Shown here: positions 1-7,646 of the stretch, one piece after another
How the letters are laid out: every line of letters starts with the position of its first letter
Numbering within the stretch: the stretch's first letter is position 1
Assembly: GCF_014649995.1 (NCBI RefSeq)
Contig: NZ_BMUC01000014.1
Span: 62,001 to 126,000, forward strand
Source of the DNA: Streptomyces griseoflavus
Lineage (GTDB): Bacteria; Actinomycetota; Actinomycetes; Streptomycetales; Streptomycetaceae
Length of the DNA: 64,000 bases
Direction: 5' to 3'
The notes under the pieces: model-generated
Told to the model about the DNA's origin: nothing
Seen by the model: the letters and a program-made list of their open reading frames with translations, nothing else
Database searches by the model: none
Position numbers and translations under genes: made by a program

Positions 1-1496
1 GCGTACAGGGTGCGCTTGGGCTGTCCGCCGCCGATGCGCAGGGCGTCGGGCAGTGCCCGGCCCAGGGCCACCACGGACCGCTGGCAGAACGGCAGCCGCG
101 CCTCGACGGAACCGGCCATGCTCAGGTGGTCGACGCGACGCAGGTGGTAGGCGGGCAGGCGGTGGCCCAGTTCGAAGCGGGTGATGCGCTCCAGGACGCT
201 GCCGGGCCCGTGCAGCAGGTCCTCGCGGGCCGTCTCCGGCAGGGGGGAGAGGTCCCGCAGGTGGTCGCGGTAGGCGTCGGTGTAGAGCCCGGCGCGGGTG
301 GCGGCCGGGGCAGCGGCGAGCGCGTCGAGGTAGGCGGTGGCCCAGTCGCCGCCGGACGCGGCCGTCAGGGCAGCGGCCTGCATCCGCGCGTAGCCGCCGA
401 ACACCTCGTCGGCCGCGTCCCCCGTCAGGGCGACGGTGAACCCGGCCCGCCGTACGGCCCGGAACAGGGCGTACGTGCTCACGGTGATCGGGTCGGCGTT
501 GGGCTGGCCGAGGTGGCCGACGGTCTCCTCCAGCAGGGCGGGGAATGCGGCCGGGTCGATCTCGACCTGGTGGTGCTCGGTGCCGGCGTGCTCGGCGACG
601 GCGCGGGCGAAGTGCCGCTCGTCGAAGGGCCAGTCGCCCCGGTAGGCGATGTTGAAGGAGTGCACCGGGCCGTGCTCGGCGGCCAGCGCGGTGACCAGGC
701 CGGAGTCCAGTCCGCCCGAGGTGATCAGGGCGACCGGCACGTCGGCGACGAGCAGCCGGCCCACCTCCTCGCGCAGCAGGTCGCGCACCCGGTCGGCGGC
801 CCGGTCCGGCTCGGGCAGTTCGGCGGCGGCCGCCACCCGGTGCCTGCGGCGGGGGGTGCCGCCCAGGTCGCACACGAGCGTGGTGCCCGGCGGCAGCACC
901 TCGACGTCCTCGAACATGGTCTGCTCGCCGAAGGGCGTACGGGTGGCCAGGTAGGCGTCCAGCGCGGTGTCCCGCATCCGGGCGCCGACCGCGCCGAAGC
1001 CCAGCAGGGCGGGAATCTCGGAGGCGAAGTGCAGGGAGCGGGCCGCCTCGTCCCACCGGTAGTAGAGCGGCTTCATCCCGATGCCGTCGGTGGCCAGCAC
1101 CAGCCGGGGCACCGCGCCGCGCCGGTCGACCAGCGCGAGGGCGTACATGCCGTCGAGGTGTTCGGTGAAGTCCTCCCCGTACTCCAGGTACAGGGCGGGC
1201 AGGACGTTGCCGTCGCAGCGGTCGGCGAAGGTGTGGCCGCGGGCGCGCAGCCGGCGGCGCAGTTCGTCGTGGTTGTAGATCTCCCCGTTGAACACGGCCT
1301 GGACGGGACTCCCGAGCCCGTAGGGCTGCCGTCCTCCGTCCAGGTCGACGACGGCGAGCCGGTCGTAGCCCAGGCCCCATCCGGGGGCCCGGGTCATGCC
1401 GGTGGCGTCCGGGCCGCCGTGGCGCTGGAGGGCGGCGACGGTGCACATCTCGTGCGGTGTGGCCACCGCGTTGAAGTAGCCGTGGATCCGGCACAT
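1..1496 (-). CDS. Asparagine-synthetase-like glutamine amidotransferase (3' end outside window)
   Basis: Class II glutamine amidotransferase fused to an AsnB-type synthetase; it would activate a carboxylate with ATP and amidate it with ammonia from glutamine. The protein starts MCRIHGYF, so the nucleophile Cys2 is present, followed by RLAVVDL, the glutamine-site motif FNGEIYN and, in the synthetase half, the ATP loop SGGLDS. The usual RHRGPDD box is RHGGPDA and the SDTE box is CDGN, so it is divergent from housekeeping AsnB. No stop codon occurs before the window edge. It follows the cysteine-synthase-like gene by 31 nt in a four-gene leftward operon (TauD, aldolase, PLP enzyme, AsnB-like). 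Retention of Cys2 argues against a beta-lactam synthetase. The substrate is unknown; tailoring amidation is inferred from context. Confidence 0.85.
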   Translation of the reverse strand, partial: MCRIHGYFNAVATPHEMCTVAALQRHGGPDATGMTRAPGWGLGYDRLAVVDLDGGRQPYGLGSPVQAVFNGEIYNHDELRRRLRARGHTFADRCDGNVLPALYLEYGEDFTEHLDGMYALALVDRRGAVPRLVLATDGIGMKPLYYRWDEAARSLHFASEIPALLGFGAVGARMRDTALDAYLATRTPFGEQTMFEDVEVLPPGTTLVCDLGGTPRRRHRVAAAAELPEPDRAADRVRDLLREEVGRLLVADVPVALITSGGLDSGLVTALAAEHGPVHSFNIAYRGDWPFDERHFARAVAEHAGTEHHQVEIDPAAFPALLEETVGHLGQPNADPITVSTYALFRAVRRAGFTVALTGDAADEVFGGYARMQAAALTAASGGDWATAYLDALAAAPAATRAGLYTDAYRDHLRDLSPLPETAREDLLHGPGSVLERITRFELGHRLPAYHLRRVDHLSMAGSVEARLPFCQRSVVALGRALPDALRIGGGQPKRTLY

Positions 1497-1527
1497 GTCT
1501 GCCTGTCTTTCCGTGCGGAGACGACGG

Positions 1528-2478
1528 TCAGCGGAGCCTCGTCGACAGATAGCGCTCCCCGCTGTCGGGGAAGACGGTGACGACCGTGGCGCCCGCCCAG
1601 CGGGGGTGCGCGGCGACGGTCCGGGCGGCCCACGCGGCGGCACCGGAGGACACCCCGACGGGCAGGCCGGTGGCGCGCACCACCTCCCGTACGGTGGCGG
1701 CCGCGGCCTCGTCGGGCACGGCGACGACCTCGTCGACGAGGGTGAGGTCGGTGATGTCGGAGACGTAGCCGGCTCCGATGCCGGGGATGCCGTGCGGGCC
1801 GCCCTCGCCGCCCGACAGCACCGCGGAGCGGGCCGGTTCGACGGCGACGACGTGCACGCCGGTGCGTTCCCTGAGGTAGCGGGCGGTCCCGGTGAGGGTG
1901 CCGCCGGTGCCCACCCCGCACACCAGGACGTCGACGCGCCCGCCGGTGGCCTCCCAGATCTCCGGGCCCGTGGTGTCGTAGTGGGCGCGGACGTTGGCCG
2001 GGTTGCGGTCCTGGCGCGGCATCCACGCGCCGGGGAGGGAACGCCGGAGTTCCTCGGCGTGCGCCCAGGCGGCCGGGAGGCCGTCGCCGTGCGGGACCAG
2101 GACCACCTCGGCGCCCAGTTCACGCAGGATCAGGCGGCGTTCCTCGGTGGCGTTGTCGGGCATGACGACGATGCAGCGGTGCCCGCGCCGGGCGCACAGG
2201 GCGGCCAGGGAGATGCCGGTGCTGCCGGAGGAGCACTCGACGACGGTGCCGCCGGTGGCGGGCAGCAGGCCCGCCTCCTCGGCGGCGCGCATCATGGCGA
2301 GCGCGGCCCGGTCCTTGACGCTGGCGAGCGGGTTGAACATCTCCAGCTTGGCCAGCAGGGTCACGCCGTCGGCGAGGCCCGGCAGGCCGACCCGCAGCAG
2401 CGGTGTGCCGCCCACCAGGTCCTCCAGGGACCGGGCGACGGGGGCGGCCCGGCCGGGCCGCACGTCCATGTCTGTCAT
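1528..2478 (-). CDS. Cysteine-synthase-family PLP enzyme (copy 1, variant loop)
   Basis: A 316-aa fold-type II PLP enzyme of the O-acetylserine sulfhydrylase family, which performs beta-replacement on an activated serine. The PLP lysine lies in SVKDRAAL (about Lys55) and the phosphate-binding loop is GVGTGGT. The substrate loop that is normally TSGNTG reads SSGSTG (about residues 83-88), with Asn changed to Ser. Copy 2, at 31.3-32.3 kb, keeps SGNTG, so the two paralogues may use different donors or nucleophiles. The start is ATG at 2478 (MTDMDV), with an alternative ATG nine bases inside. Genes on both sides run the same way with 31-32 nt gaps. A role in making a beta-substituted alanine is inferred; housekeeping cysteine synthesis is unlikely in this setting. 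Confidence 0.87.
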   Translation of the reverse strand: MTDMDVRPGRAAPVARSLEDLVGGTPLLRVGLPGLADGVTLLAKLEMFNPLASVKDRAALAMMRAAEEAGLLPATGGTVVECSSGSTGISLAALCARRGHRCIVVMPDNATEERRLILRELGAEVVLVPHGDGLPAAWAHAEELRRSLPGAWMPRQDRNPANVRAHYDTTGPEIWEATGGRVDVLVCGVGTGGTLTGTARYLRERTGVHVVAVEPARSAVLSGGEGGPHGIPGIGAGYVSDITDLTLVDEVVAVPDEAAAATVREVVRATGLPVGVSSGAAAWAARTVAAHPRWAGATVVTVFPDSGERYLSTRLR

Positions 2479-2510
2479 CACTGTTCCCCAAGTGGTGGGT
2501 GGCGGCCGCG

Positions 2511-3305
2511 CTATGCGGCGAAGGGCCCGCCGGCGGCCGCCAGGTGGCCGGCCGCGGCCTGCTGCAGGTGGGTGATGTCGCTGGAGACGGTCGCGAAGGT
2601 GAAGCCCTCGGTGAGCCGCTTGGCGGCGCTCTCGCCGTCCAGGACGTGGATGCCGCAGGCGATGCCGGCCCGTGCGGCGGCACCGGTGACGCGGACCAGC
2701 GCGTCCTCCAGCGCGACGGAGGCGGCGGGGTCGCCGAACCAGCGGGCGCCGAGCGCCGCGGAGAGGTCGGCGGGGCCGACGTAGACGGCGTCGAGTCCCT
2801 CGGTGGCGCAGATGGCGTCCAGGTTCTCCAGCGCGCCGGCCGTCTCGATCATGACGATGCAGGCGACCCGGTCGTCGATCTCGGCGGGCACACCGCCCAG
2901 GCGCAGCTCCGCGCGCACCGGCCCGGCCAGACTGCGGGTCCCCGCCGGGTGGTGACGGCAGGCCCGTACGACGGTGAGCGCCTGCTCGGGCGTCTCCACC
3001 ATGGGCACGACCACGCCGCGGGCGCCGGTGTCGAGGGCGACGCCGATGGCCACCGGGTCCGGCGAGGGGACCCGGATGACGCCGGCGCTGGTGCCGCGGG
3101 CGTCGACGGCGAGCATCGCGGACTGCCAGCCCGGCTGGTGCATGACGCCGTGCTGGCCGTCGACGCCGACGTAGTCGTAGCCCAGGCCGGCGATGCGTTC
3201 GGTGGCGGCCGGGTCGCTCAGGGCGATCCAGTAGCCGACGAGCCGTTCGCGTTCGCGCAGGCGCCGGGCGAAGGACGCCGGTTCCGGGGCGCCGGGGCGG
3301 CTCAT
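2511..3305 (-). CDS. HpcH/HpaI-family aldolase
   Basis: A 264-aa class II (metal-dependent) aldolase of the HpcH/HpaI citrate-lyase-like family, which makes or cleaves C-C bonds between pyruvate-type enolates and aldehydes. Visible family signatures are GYDYVGVDGQHG near the N terminus, a metal-ligand Glu in VMIETAGALEN and an Asp in YVGPADLSAALG. Length is normal for the family (about 250-265). Its ATG overlaps the stop of the upstream TauD-type gene (ATGA at 3302-3305), so the two are translationally coupled. The likely product is a hydroxy-keto acid building block for the downstream PLP and amidotransferase steps. The natural aldehyde cannot be told from sequence. Confidence 0.87.
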   Translation of the reverse strand: MSRPGAPEPASFARRLRERERLVGYWIALSDPAATERIAGLGYDYVGVDGQHGVMHQPGWQSAMLAVDARGTSAGVIRVPSPDPVAIGVALDTGARGVVVPMVETPEQALTVVRACRHHPAGTRSLAGPVRAELRLGGVPAEIDDRVACIVMIETAGALENLDAICATEGLDAVYVGPADLSAALGARWFGDPAASVALEDALVRVTGAAARAGIACGIHVLDGESAAKRLTEGFTFATVSSDITHLQQAAAGHLAAAGGPFAA

Positions 3306-4162
3306 TCGCCCTCCTCGATGGCGTAGCTCCGCTTCCCGTCCAGGCCGGCCGGCACGTCGCCGTTGATGGAGACCCGGTGCAGCACGCGACGGTGGCGGTC
3401 GTAGTCGTTGACGGCGTAGTGCTGGGTGGCGCGGTTGTCGAAGATGAGCACGTCACCGGGGCGCCAGGTCCAGCGCGCGGTGTTCTCCGGGCGCCGCACG
3501 TAGGACTGCAGCACGTCGAGGAGGGGACGCGACTCGCGCGGCGTCAGCCCGACCAGCCACTGGGCGAAGCCGCCGAGGAAGAGGACGGGCTCCCCGGACT
3601 CGGGATGGACCCGCACCACCGGGTGGGCGGTCTCGAACCGGCGCGCCAGGAACGCCTTGCGGACCTTCTCACCGCGCTCGGTGCCCAGGCGCGGCTGCTC
3701 GGCGTGGTTGGTGTGCACGGCCCACAGCCGGTCGGCGATCTCCCGCAGCTCGGCGGGCAGGTCCTTGTACCCGGCGGCCGCGTTGGCGACGAGGGTGTCG
3801 CCCCCGTACGGCGGCAGTACCACGCTGCGCAGGGTGGTGCCCAGCGACGGGGCGGTGGTGAAGCTGATGTCGGTGTGCCAGTGGTCGGCGCGCTGGTCCT
3901 CGCCGTCCACCGGGATCACCTGGGCGGCGGCGTCGACGGTCCGCATCATGGGGTGCTTCTGCGTCAGCGGACCGAACCGGCCGGCGAACGCCAACTGCTG
4001 CGCGTCGGTGATCTCCTGGTCGCGGAAGAAGAGCACCTTGTGTTCCAGGAAGGCCTCGTGGATCTGGCCGAAGACCGCGTCCGGCAATTCCGCGGAGAGG
4101 TCGACTCCCGTGACCTCCGCGCCGATGCGGCCGCCGATTTTGCGTACGTCGAAAAGGGACAC
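3302..4162 (-). CDS. TauD/TfdA-type Fe(II)/2-oxoglutarate dioxygenase
   Basis: Non-heme iron, 2-oxoglutarate-dependent oxygenase of 286 aa, expected to hydroxylate, desaturate or epoxidise a small acid or carrier-bound substrate. The HxD iron motif is in HWHTD (about His96/Asp98). The distal His is in RATQHYAV (about His248), followed by the 2-oxoglutarate-binding Arg region RRVLHRV. I chose GTG at 4162 because GGAAGGA stands 7-8 nt upstream and the protein then begins at the family's normal N terminus; the reading frame stays open far upstream but without family similarity. It is the first gene of the leftward operon and is divergent from the exporter. The upstream open frame contains a TTA codon just before the start, but it is not part of the gene as called. 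Confidence 0.88.
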   Translation of the reverse strand: MSLFDVRKIGGRIGAEVTGVDLSAELPDAVFGQIHEAFLEHKVLFFRDQEITDAQQLAFAGRFGPLTQKHPMMRTVDAAAQVIPVDGEDQRADHWHTDISFTTAPSLGTTLRSVVLPPYGGDTLVANAAAGYKDLPAELREIADRLWAVHTNHAEQPRLGTERGEKVRKAFLARRFETAHPVVRVHPESGEPVLFLGGFAQWLVGLTPRESRPLLDVLQSYVRRPENTARWTWRPGDVLIFDNRATQHYAVNDYDRHRRVLHRVSINGDVPAGLDGKRSYAIEEGE

Positions 4163-4538
4163 CAGTAATCCTTCCGAACTCGTCAGAAGTCCGCGTCTCC
4201 CGGGAGGGATCTCAACGGTTCGCCGCCGCCGGGAAAAAGGGGGCGCGAAGCGGCCACGGGAGCGATACCGGCAGCACGGAGCGGGGACGGCCGGACTGGA
4301 CGGCACCGAGCAAAGCACGGACCAGCCGCATCCGGCCATGTGTTCCCGTGCGAGTGCGACGACTTGGCCAACTCGCCCCGCGGCCCCCGTCCGGCCCGAC
4401 CTGTTCAAGTCGTCGGCGCCCCGGCTTTCCCCCTTGCCGCCCGCGCGGCCGGCGTGGTGGGCTCGTCGCGCCCGAACCACCTTGCGCCTTTGCCGAATTC
4501 CCCGGAGCAGGCGGACCACCCGCGCGAAAGGGCCCCCC
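4163..4538. promoter_or_regulatory. Divergent promoter region between dioxygenase and exporter genes
   Basis: 376 nt separate the starts of the leftward dioxygenase operon and the rightward MFS gene, so both promoters must lie here. I see no convincing open frame with gene-like features and no clear palindromic operator. Overlapping open frames on both strands are ordinary GC-rich shadows. Confidence 0.5.
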
Positions 4539-5810
4539 ATGAGACTCGGCGAGCTGCACCCCAACATCCGGCTGCGCATCGGCGTCGGATTCGTCCAGCG
4601 CCTGCTGGCCGTCATGCTGATGCCGCTGCTGGTGATCCGCCTCTCGGAGCTGTACGGGCCGGCCGCGGCCGGTGCGCTGACCCTGGCCGTCGCCGGTGCG
4701 GGCATCGGCGCGAACTTCCTCGGCGGCCACCTCGCCGACGTGTACGGGCGGCGCCCGGTGCTGGTGGCCGGTGAACTCGGCGCCACCCTCACCTTCGCCC
4801 TGCTGGCGCTGGCCAACTCGCCCTGGTGGTCCTCCGGATGGGCCACGTTCGCGCTGTTCCTGCTCAACACCTGCTGCTCGCAGCTGGCCACACCCGCCGC
4901 CGAGGCGATGATGGTCGACGTCTCCACGCCCGAGAACCGGCCGCTCGTCTACACGATCAACTACTGGTCGGTGAACCTGGCCTTCACCGTGGGCGCGCTG
5001 ATCGGCGGCTTCTTCTACGAGGCGCACTTCGCCCGGCTGCTGACCGGCGCGGCCGTGCTGAGCGCGCTGACCACGGCCGTGATCGGACGCTGGCTCAGCG
5101 AGACCGCGCCGCAGACCGGCAAGGAGACCGCCCGCGGTGTCGGCGCCATGGCGCGCGGCTACCTGGCCGTCGCCCGGGACACGGTCTTCCGGCGGGTGCT
5201 GATCGCCGCCGCGCTGATCTCCGCCGTCGAGATGCAGATCGGCTACTACATCGCCGTCCGTCTCGCCGACGAGTTCCCCACGCAGGTCCTCGCCCGGGTC
5301 GGCTCGTGGGCGCCCGCCGTGGACGGCACGGCGATCCTCGGCATCCTGCGGGCCGTCAACGCCGCCCTGGTGGTGGTGCTGGTGCTGTTCGCCAAGGGCC
5401 TGCTGACCCGGCTCAGCGACCGGGCCCGGCTGTACGCCGGCATCACCGTCTTCACCGTCGGCTACATGGTCTGGGCGGTGAGCAACACCGGCTGGGTGCT
5501 GATCGCCGCGGCCGTGCTGCTCACCGTGGGTGAGATCGCCGCGGTCCCGGTACGCCAGGCGCTGCTCGCCGACCTCGTCGACCCCGCGGCCCGCACCAAG
5601 TACATGGCCGCCTACGTCCTCAACGCCCGGGTCGGCCTGCTCGTGGCCTCCCTCTGCGTCACCCTGGGCGCCTTCGTCCCGGCCCTGGCGATGAGCCTGC
5701 TGTACGGGACGGCCGGCCTCGCCGCGATCCTGCTGTACCGCTCACTGCTGCGGGTGCGCGCGGAACGCCGGGCCGCCGAACAGGAACAGGCACCGGCCCA
5801 GGCCGTCTGA
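4539..5810 (+). CDS. Major facilitator superfamily exporter
   Basis: A 423-aa polytopic membrane protein with about 11-12 hydrophobic segments. The MFS motif A-like loop is GGHLADVYGRRPVLVAGE after the second segment. The protein starts MRLGELHPNIRLRIG; the ATG is preceded by GAAAGG. It probably exports the cluster product or an intermediate and may add to self-resistance. It stands alone on the plus strand, divergent from the dioxygenase operon, followed by a long repeat-rich intergenic region. The substrate is not predictable from sequence. The C terminus ends in a short Arg/Glu/Gln-rich cytoplasmic tail. Confidence 0.88.
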   Translation: MRLGELHPNIRLRIGVGFVQRLLAVMLMPLLVIRLSELYGPAAAGALTLAVAGAGIGANFLGGHLADVYGRRPVLVAGELGATLTFALLALANSPWWSSGWATFALFLLNTCCSQLATPAAEAMMVDVSTPENRPLVYTINYWSVNLAFTVGALIGGFFYEAHFARLLTGAAVLSALTTAVIGRWLSETAPQTGKETARGVGAMARGYLAVARDTVFRRVLIAAALISAVEMQIGYYIAVRLADEFPTQVLARVGSWAPAVDGTAILGILRAVNAALVVVLVLFAKGLLTRLSDRARLYAGITVFTVGYMVWAVSNTGWVLIAAAVLLTVGEIAAVPVRQALLADLVDPAARTKYMAAYVLNARVGLLVASLCVTLGAFVPALAMSLLYGTAGLAAILLYRSLLRVRAERRAAEQEQAPAQAV

Positions 5811-5836
5811 GCCACACCGGACGCTCCCACGGACAG

Positions 5837-6484
5837 CCGGCCCCTCCCGGAGCGGACACCCCTGGGGCGGCCGGCCCCTCCCGGAGCGGACACCCCTGGG
5901 GCGGCCGGCCTCCGCCCCGCGCGGGCCGCCCGGGCGGCTGGACGCCACCGCCACTCGGGCACAGCCGCCCCGGGGAGGCGGCACCCCCTGGGGGCGCACG
6001 GCCAACCCCGAACTCGACCCCGCGCGGGCCGTCCGAACGACTCCTGACACCACCGCCACCTCCACGGGGCAGCCGTGCCCTCCCCCACCCGGAGCGGGCA
6101 CCCCTGGGCGGCACGGCCACGGCCCGGCCTCCGCCCCGCGCGGGCCGCCGGGGGCGGCTGCGGACGCCACCGCCACTCCCACGAGCAGCCGCCCTTCCCG
6201 CCGAGAGCGGGCACCCCGGCTGCACGGCCGGCCGAGCCTCGGCCCGCGCGGGCCGCCCGGGGCCTCCGGGCAGCTGCAGACACCACCCCACTCGGGCAGC
6301 CACGCCTCCTGGGGGCAGCGGCTCCTCCCCCGGAGTGGCCACCCCCGGCCCCGCGGGCCGCCCGAACGGCTCCGGACGCCCCTCGGGCAGCCGGGCCCCG
6401 GGAGGCGGCACCCCGTGTGCGCCGGGCCGTGCGGACACCCCCGACCGCACCGGCGCGGGAGGCTCCCCCACCGGGCCGCGGGCC
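5837..6484. repeat. GC-rich tandem repeat array in a gene-free 815-nt gap
   Basis: The 5811-6625 gap holds no credible gene. It begins with a perfect tandem duplication of 34 bp (5837-5870 and 5871-5904). After that come about five imperfect copies of a roughly 108-bp unit. The landmark GCGGGCC recurs at 5921, 6024, 6140, 6248, 6353 and 6478, that is every 103-125 nt. Each copy also carries variants of GACGCCACCGCCACTC and GAGCGGGCACCCC. Open frames across it are low-complexity (Pro/Arg/Gly/Ala) and I do not call them. The promoter of the methyltransferase gene should lie at its right end. Confidence 0.85.
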
Positions 6485-6625
6485 GTCGTACCGGCCCGGA
6501 CGCCGCCGTCGCGGGCGGGCCCGTGGCGGCTGAGCAGCCTCGGAGATGCCCCCGCGCGGCCGGGAAGCCGAGCATGGTCGCCGCGGGCAAGGCGCCCGGA
6601 CCTTTCCCGGATGAGGTGCTGAGCA

Positions 6626-7633
6626 GTGACGGTGGACATCGCACAGAGCAACACGCGCGGCATTGCCTCGCTCTTCAACTCGGCCGTGGCCGCCTGGGCC
6701 ATCGCCGCCGCCTGGGAGATCGGCGCGCTCGACGAACTGCACCGCACCCGGATCCTGGACACCGCCGACTTCGCGGACCGCCGGGGGCTGGACCCCACGT
6801 CGACCACGGGCCTGTTCCGCGCGCTCGCCGCGGTGGGCCTGGTGCGGCGCGAGGGCACGGTCGTCACCACGCTGGACGGCTACGACGAGATGTACCGCAG
6901 CAAGTCCTTCTTCCACTGGCTGGCCCGGGGCAGCGCCGAACTGTTCCGGGAGATCCCGGACGTGCTGCGCAACGACAACCGCACCGGCTCCTTCTACCGG
7001 CGCGACTCCGCCGCCATCGCCTTCGCCTGCCGGGAGATCGACCAAGTCACCTACGCGCCCACCTTCCGGGCCGCGCTGGGCCGGGTGGACTTCCCGTTCA
7101 CCCGGGTCGCCGACCTCGGCTGCGGCAGCGGCGCCCGGCTGATGCAGATCCTCGACCGTCATCCCGGCGCCACCGGGGTGGGCATCGACATCGCCCGGCC
7201 CGCGCTCGACGTGGCGCGCGCGGAGGCCGCCGCGGCGGGCCTGGACGACCGCACCGCGTTCCTGCACGGCGACGTCCTGAGCCTGGCACCGCGGCCCGAG
7301 TACGCCGACGTGGAGCTGCTGACGTGCTTCATGATGGGCCACGACTTCTGGCGGGACGGCCGGCGCGAGAACGCGGTCGCCACCCTGCGACGCCTGCGCG
7401 AGGCCTTCCCGGCCGCCCGCCGGCTGCTGATCGGCGACGCCACCCGCACCGACCTGCCCGACACCGACCTGCCCGTCTTCACCCTCGGCTTCGAGCTCGG
7501 ACACGACCTGATGGGCACGTTCCTGCCCACCGTCGCCGACTGGGAGTCCGTCTTCGCCGAGGGCGGCTGGGAGCTGGTGCGCACCAACCGCATCGAGATG
7601 ACCGTCGGAGAGGTCATCTTCGAACTGGCCTGA
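6626..7633 (+). CDS. SAM-dependent methyltransferase (plant/antibiotic O-MT type with N-terminal dimerisation domain)
   Basis: A 335-aa class I methyltransferase. The N-terminal ~120 residues form an alpha-helical winged-helix-like dimerisation domain (RGIASLFNSAVAAW...), and the SAM site is VADLGCGSGARLMQIL around residue 158. The domain plan recalls the MppJ-like family that methylates the beta-carbon of arylpyruvates as well as O-methyltransferases; I cannot separate these by eye. The start is GTG 6626, with GTG 6632 as an alternative. It is followed 13 nt later by the ThDP enzyme gene, so the two form an operon. With a TyrA-like and an HpaB-like enzyme in the locus, an aromatic or arylpyruvate substrate is a reasonable inference. 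Confidence 0.82.
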   Translation: MTVDIAQSNTRGIASLFNSAVAAWAIAAAWEIGALDELHRTRILDTADFADRRGLDPTSTTGLFRALAAVGLVRREGTVVTTLDGYDEMYRSKSFFHWLARGSAELFREIPDVLRNDNRTGSFYRRDSAAIAFACREIDQVTYAPTFRAALGRVDFPFTRVADLGCGSGARLMQILDRHPGATGVGIDIARPALDVARAEAAAAGLDDRTAFLHGDVLSLAPRPEYADVELLTCFMMGHDFWRDGRRENAVATLRRLREAFPAARRLLIGDATRTDLPDTDLPVFTLGFELGHDLMGTFLPTVADWESVFAEGGWELVRTNRIEMTVGEVIFELA

Positions 7634-7646
7634 CCCGGAGGCTCCC

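Noticed and set aside
4163-4927. Longer N terminus for the TauD-type gene
   Set aside because: The added residues are low-complexity, overlap the exporter gene on the opposite strand, and a good ribosome-binding site supports GTG 4162.
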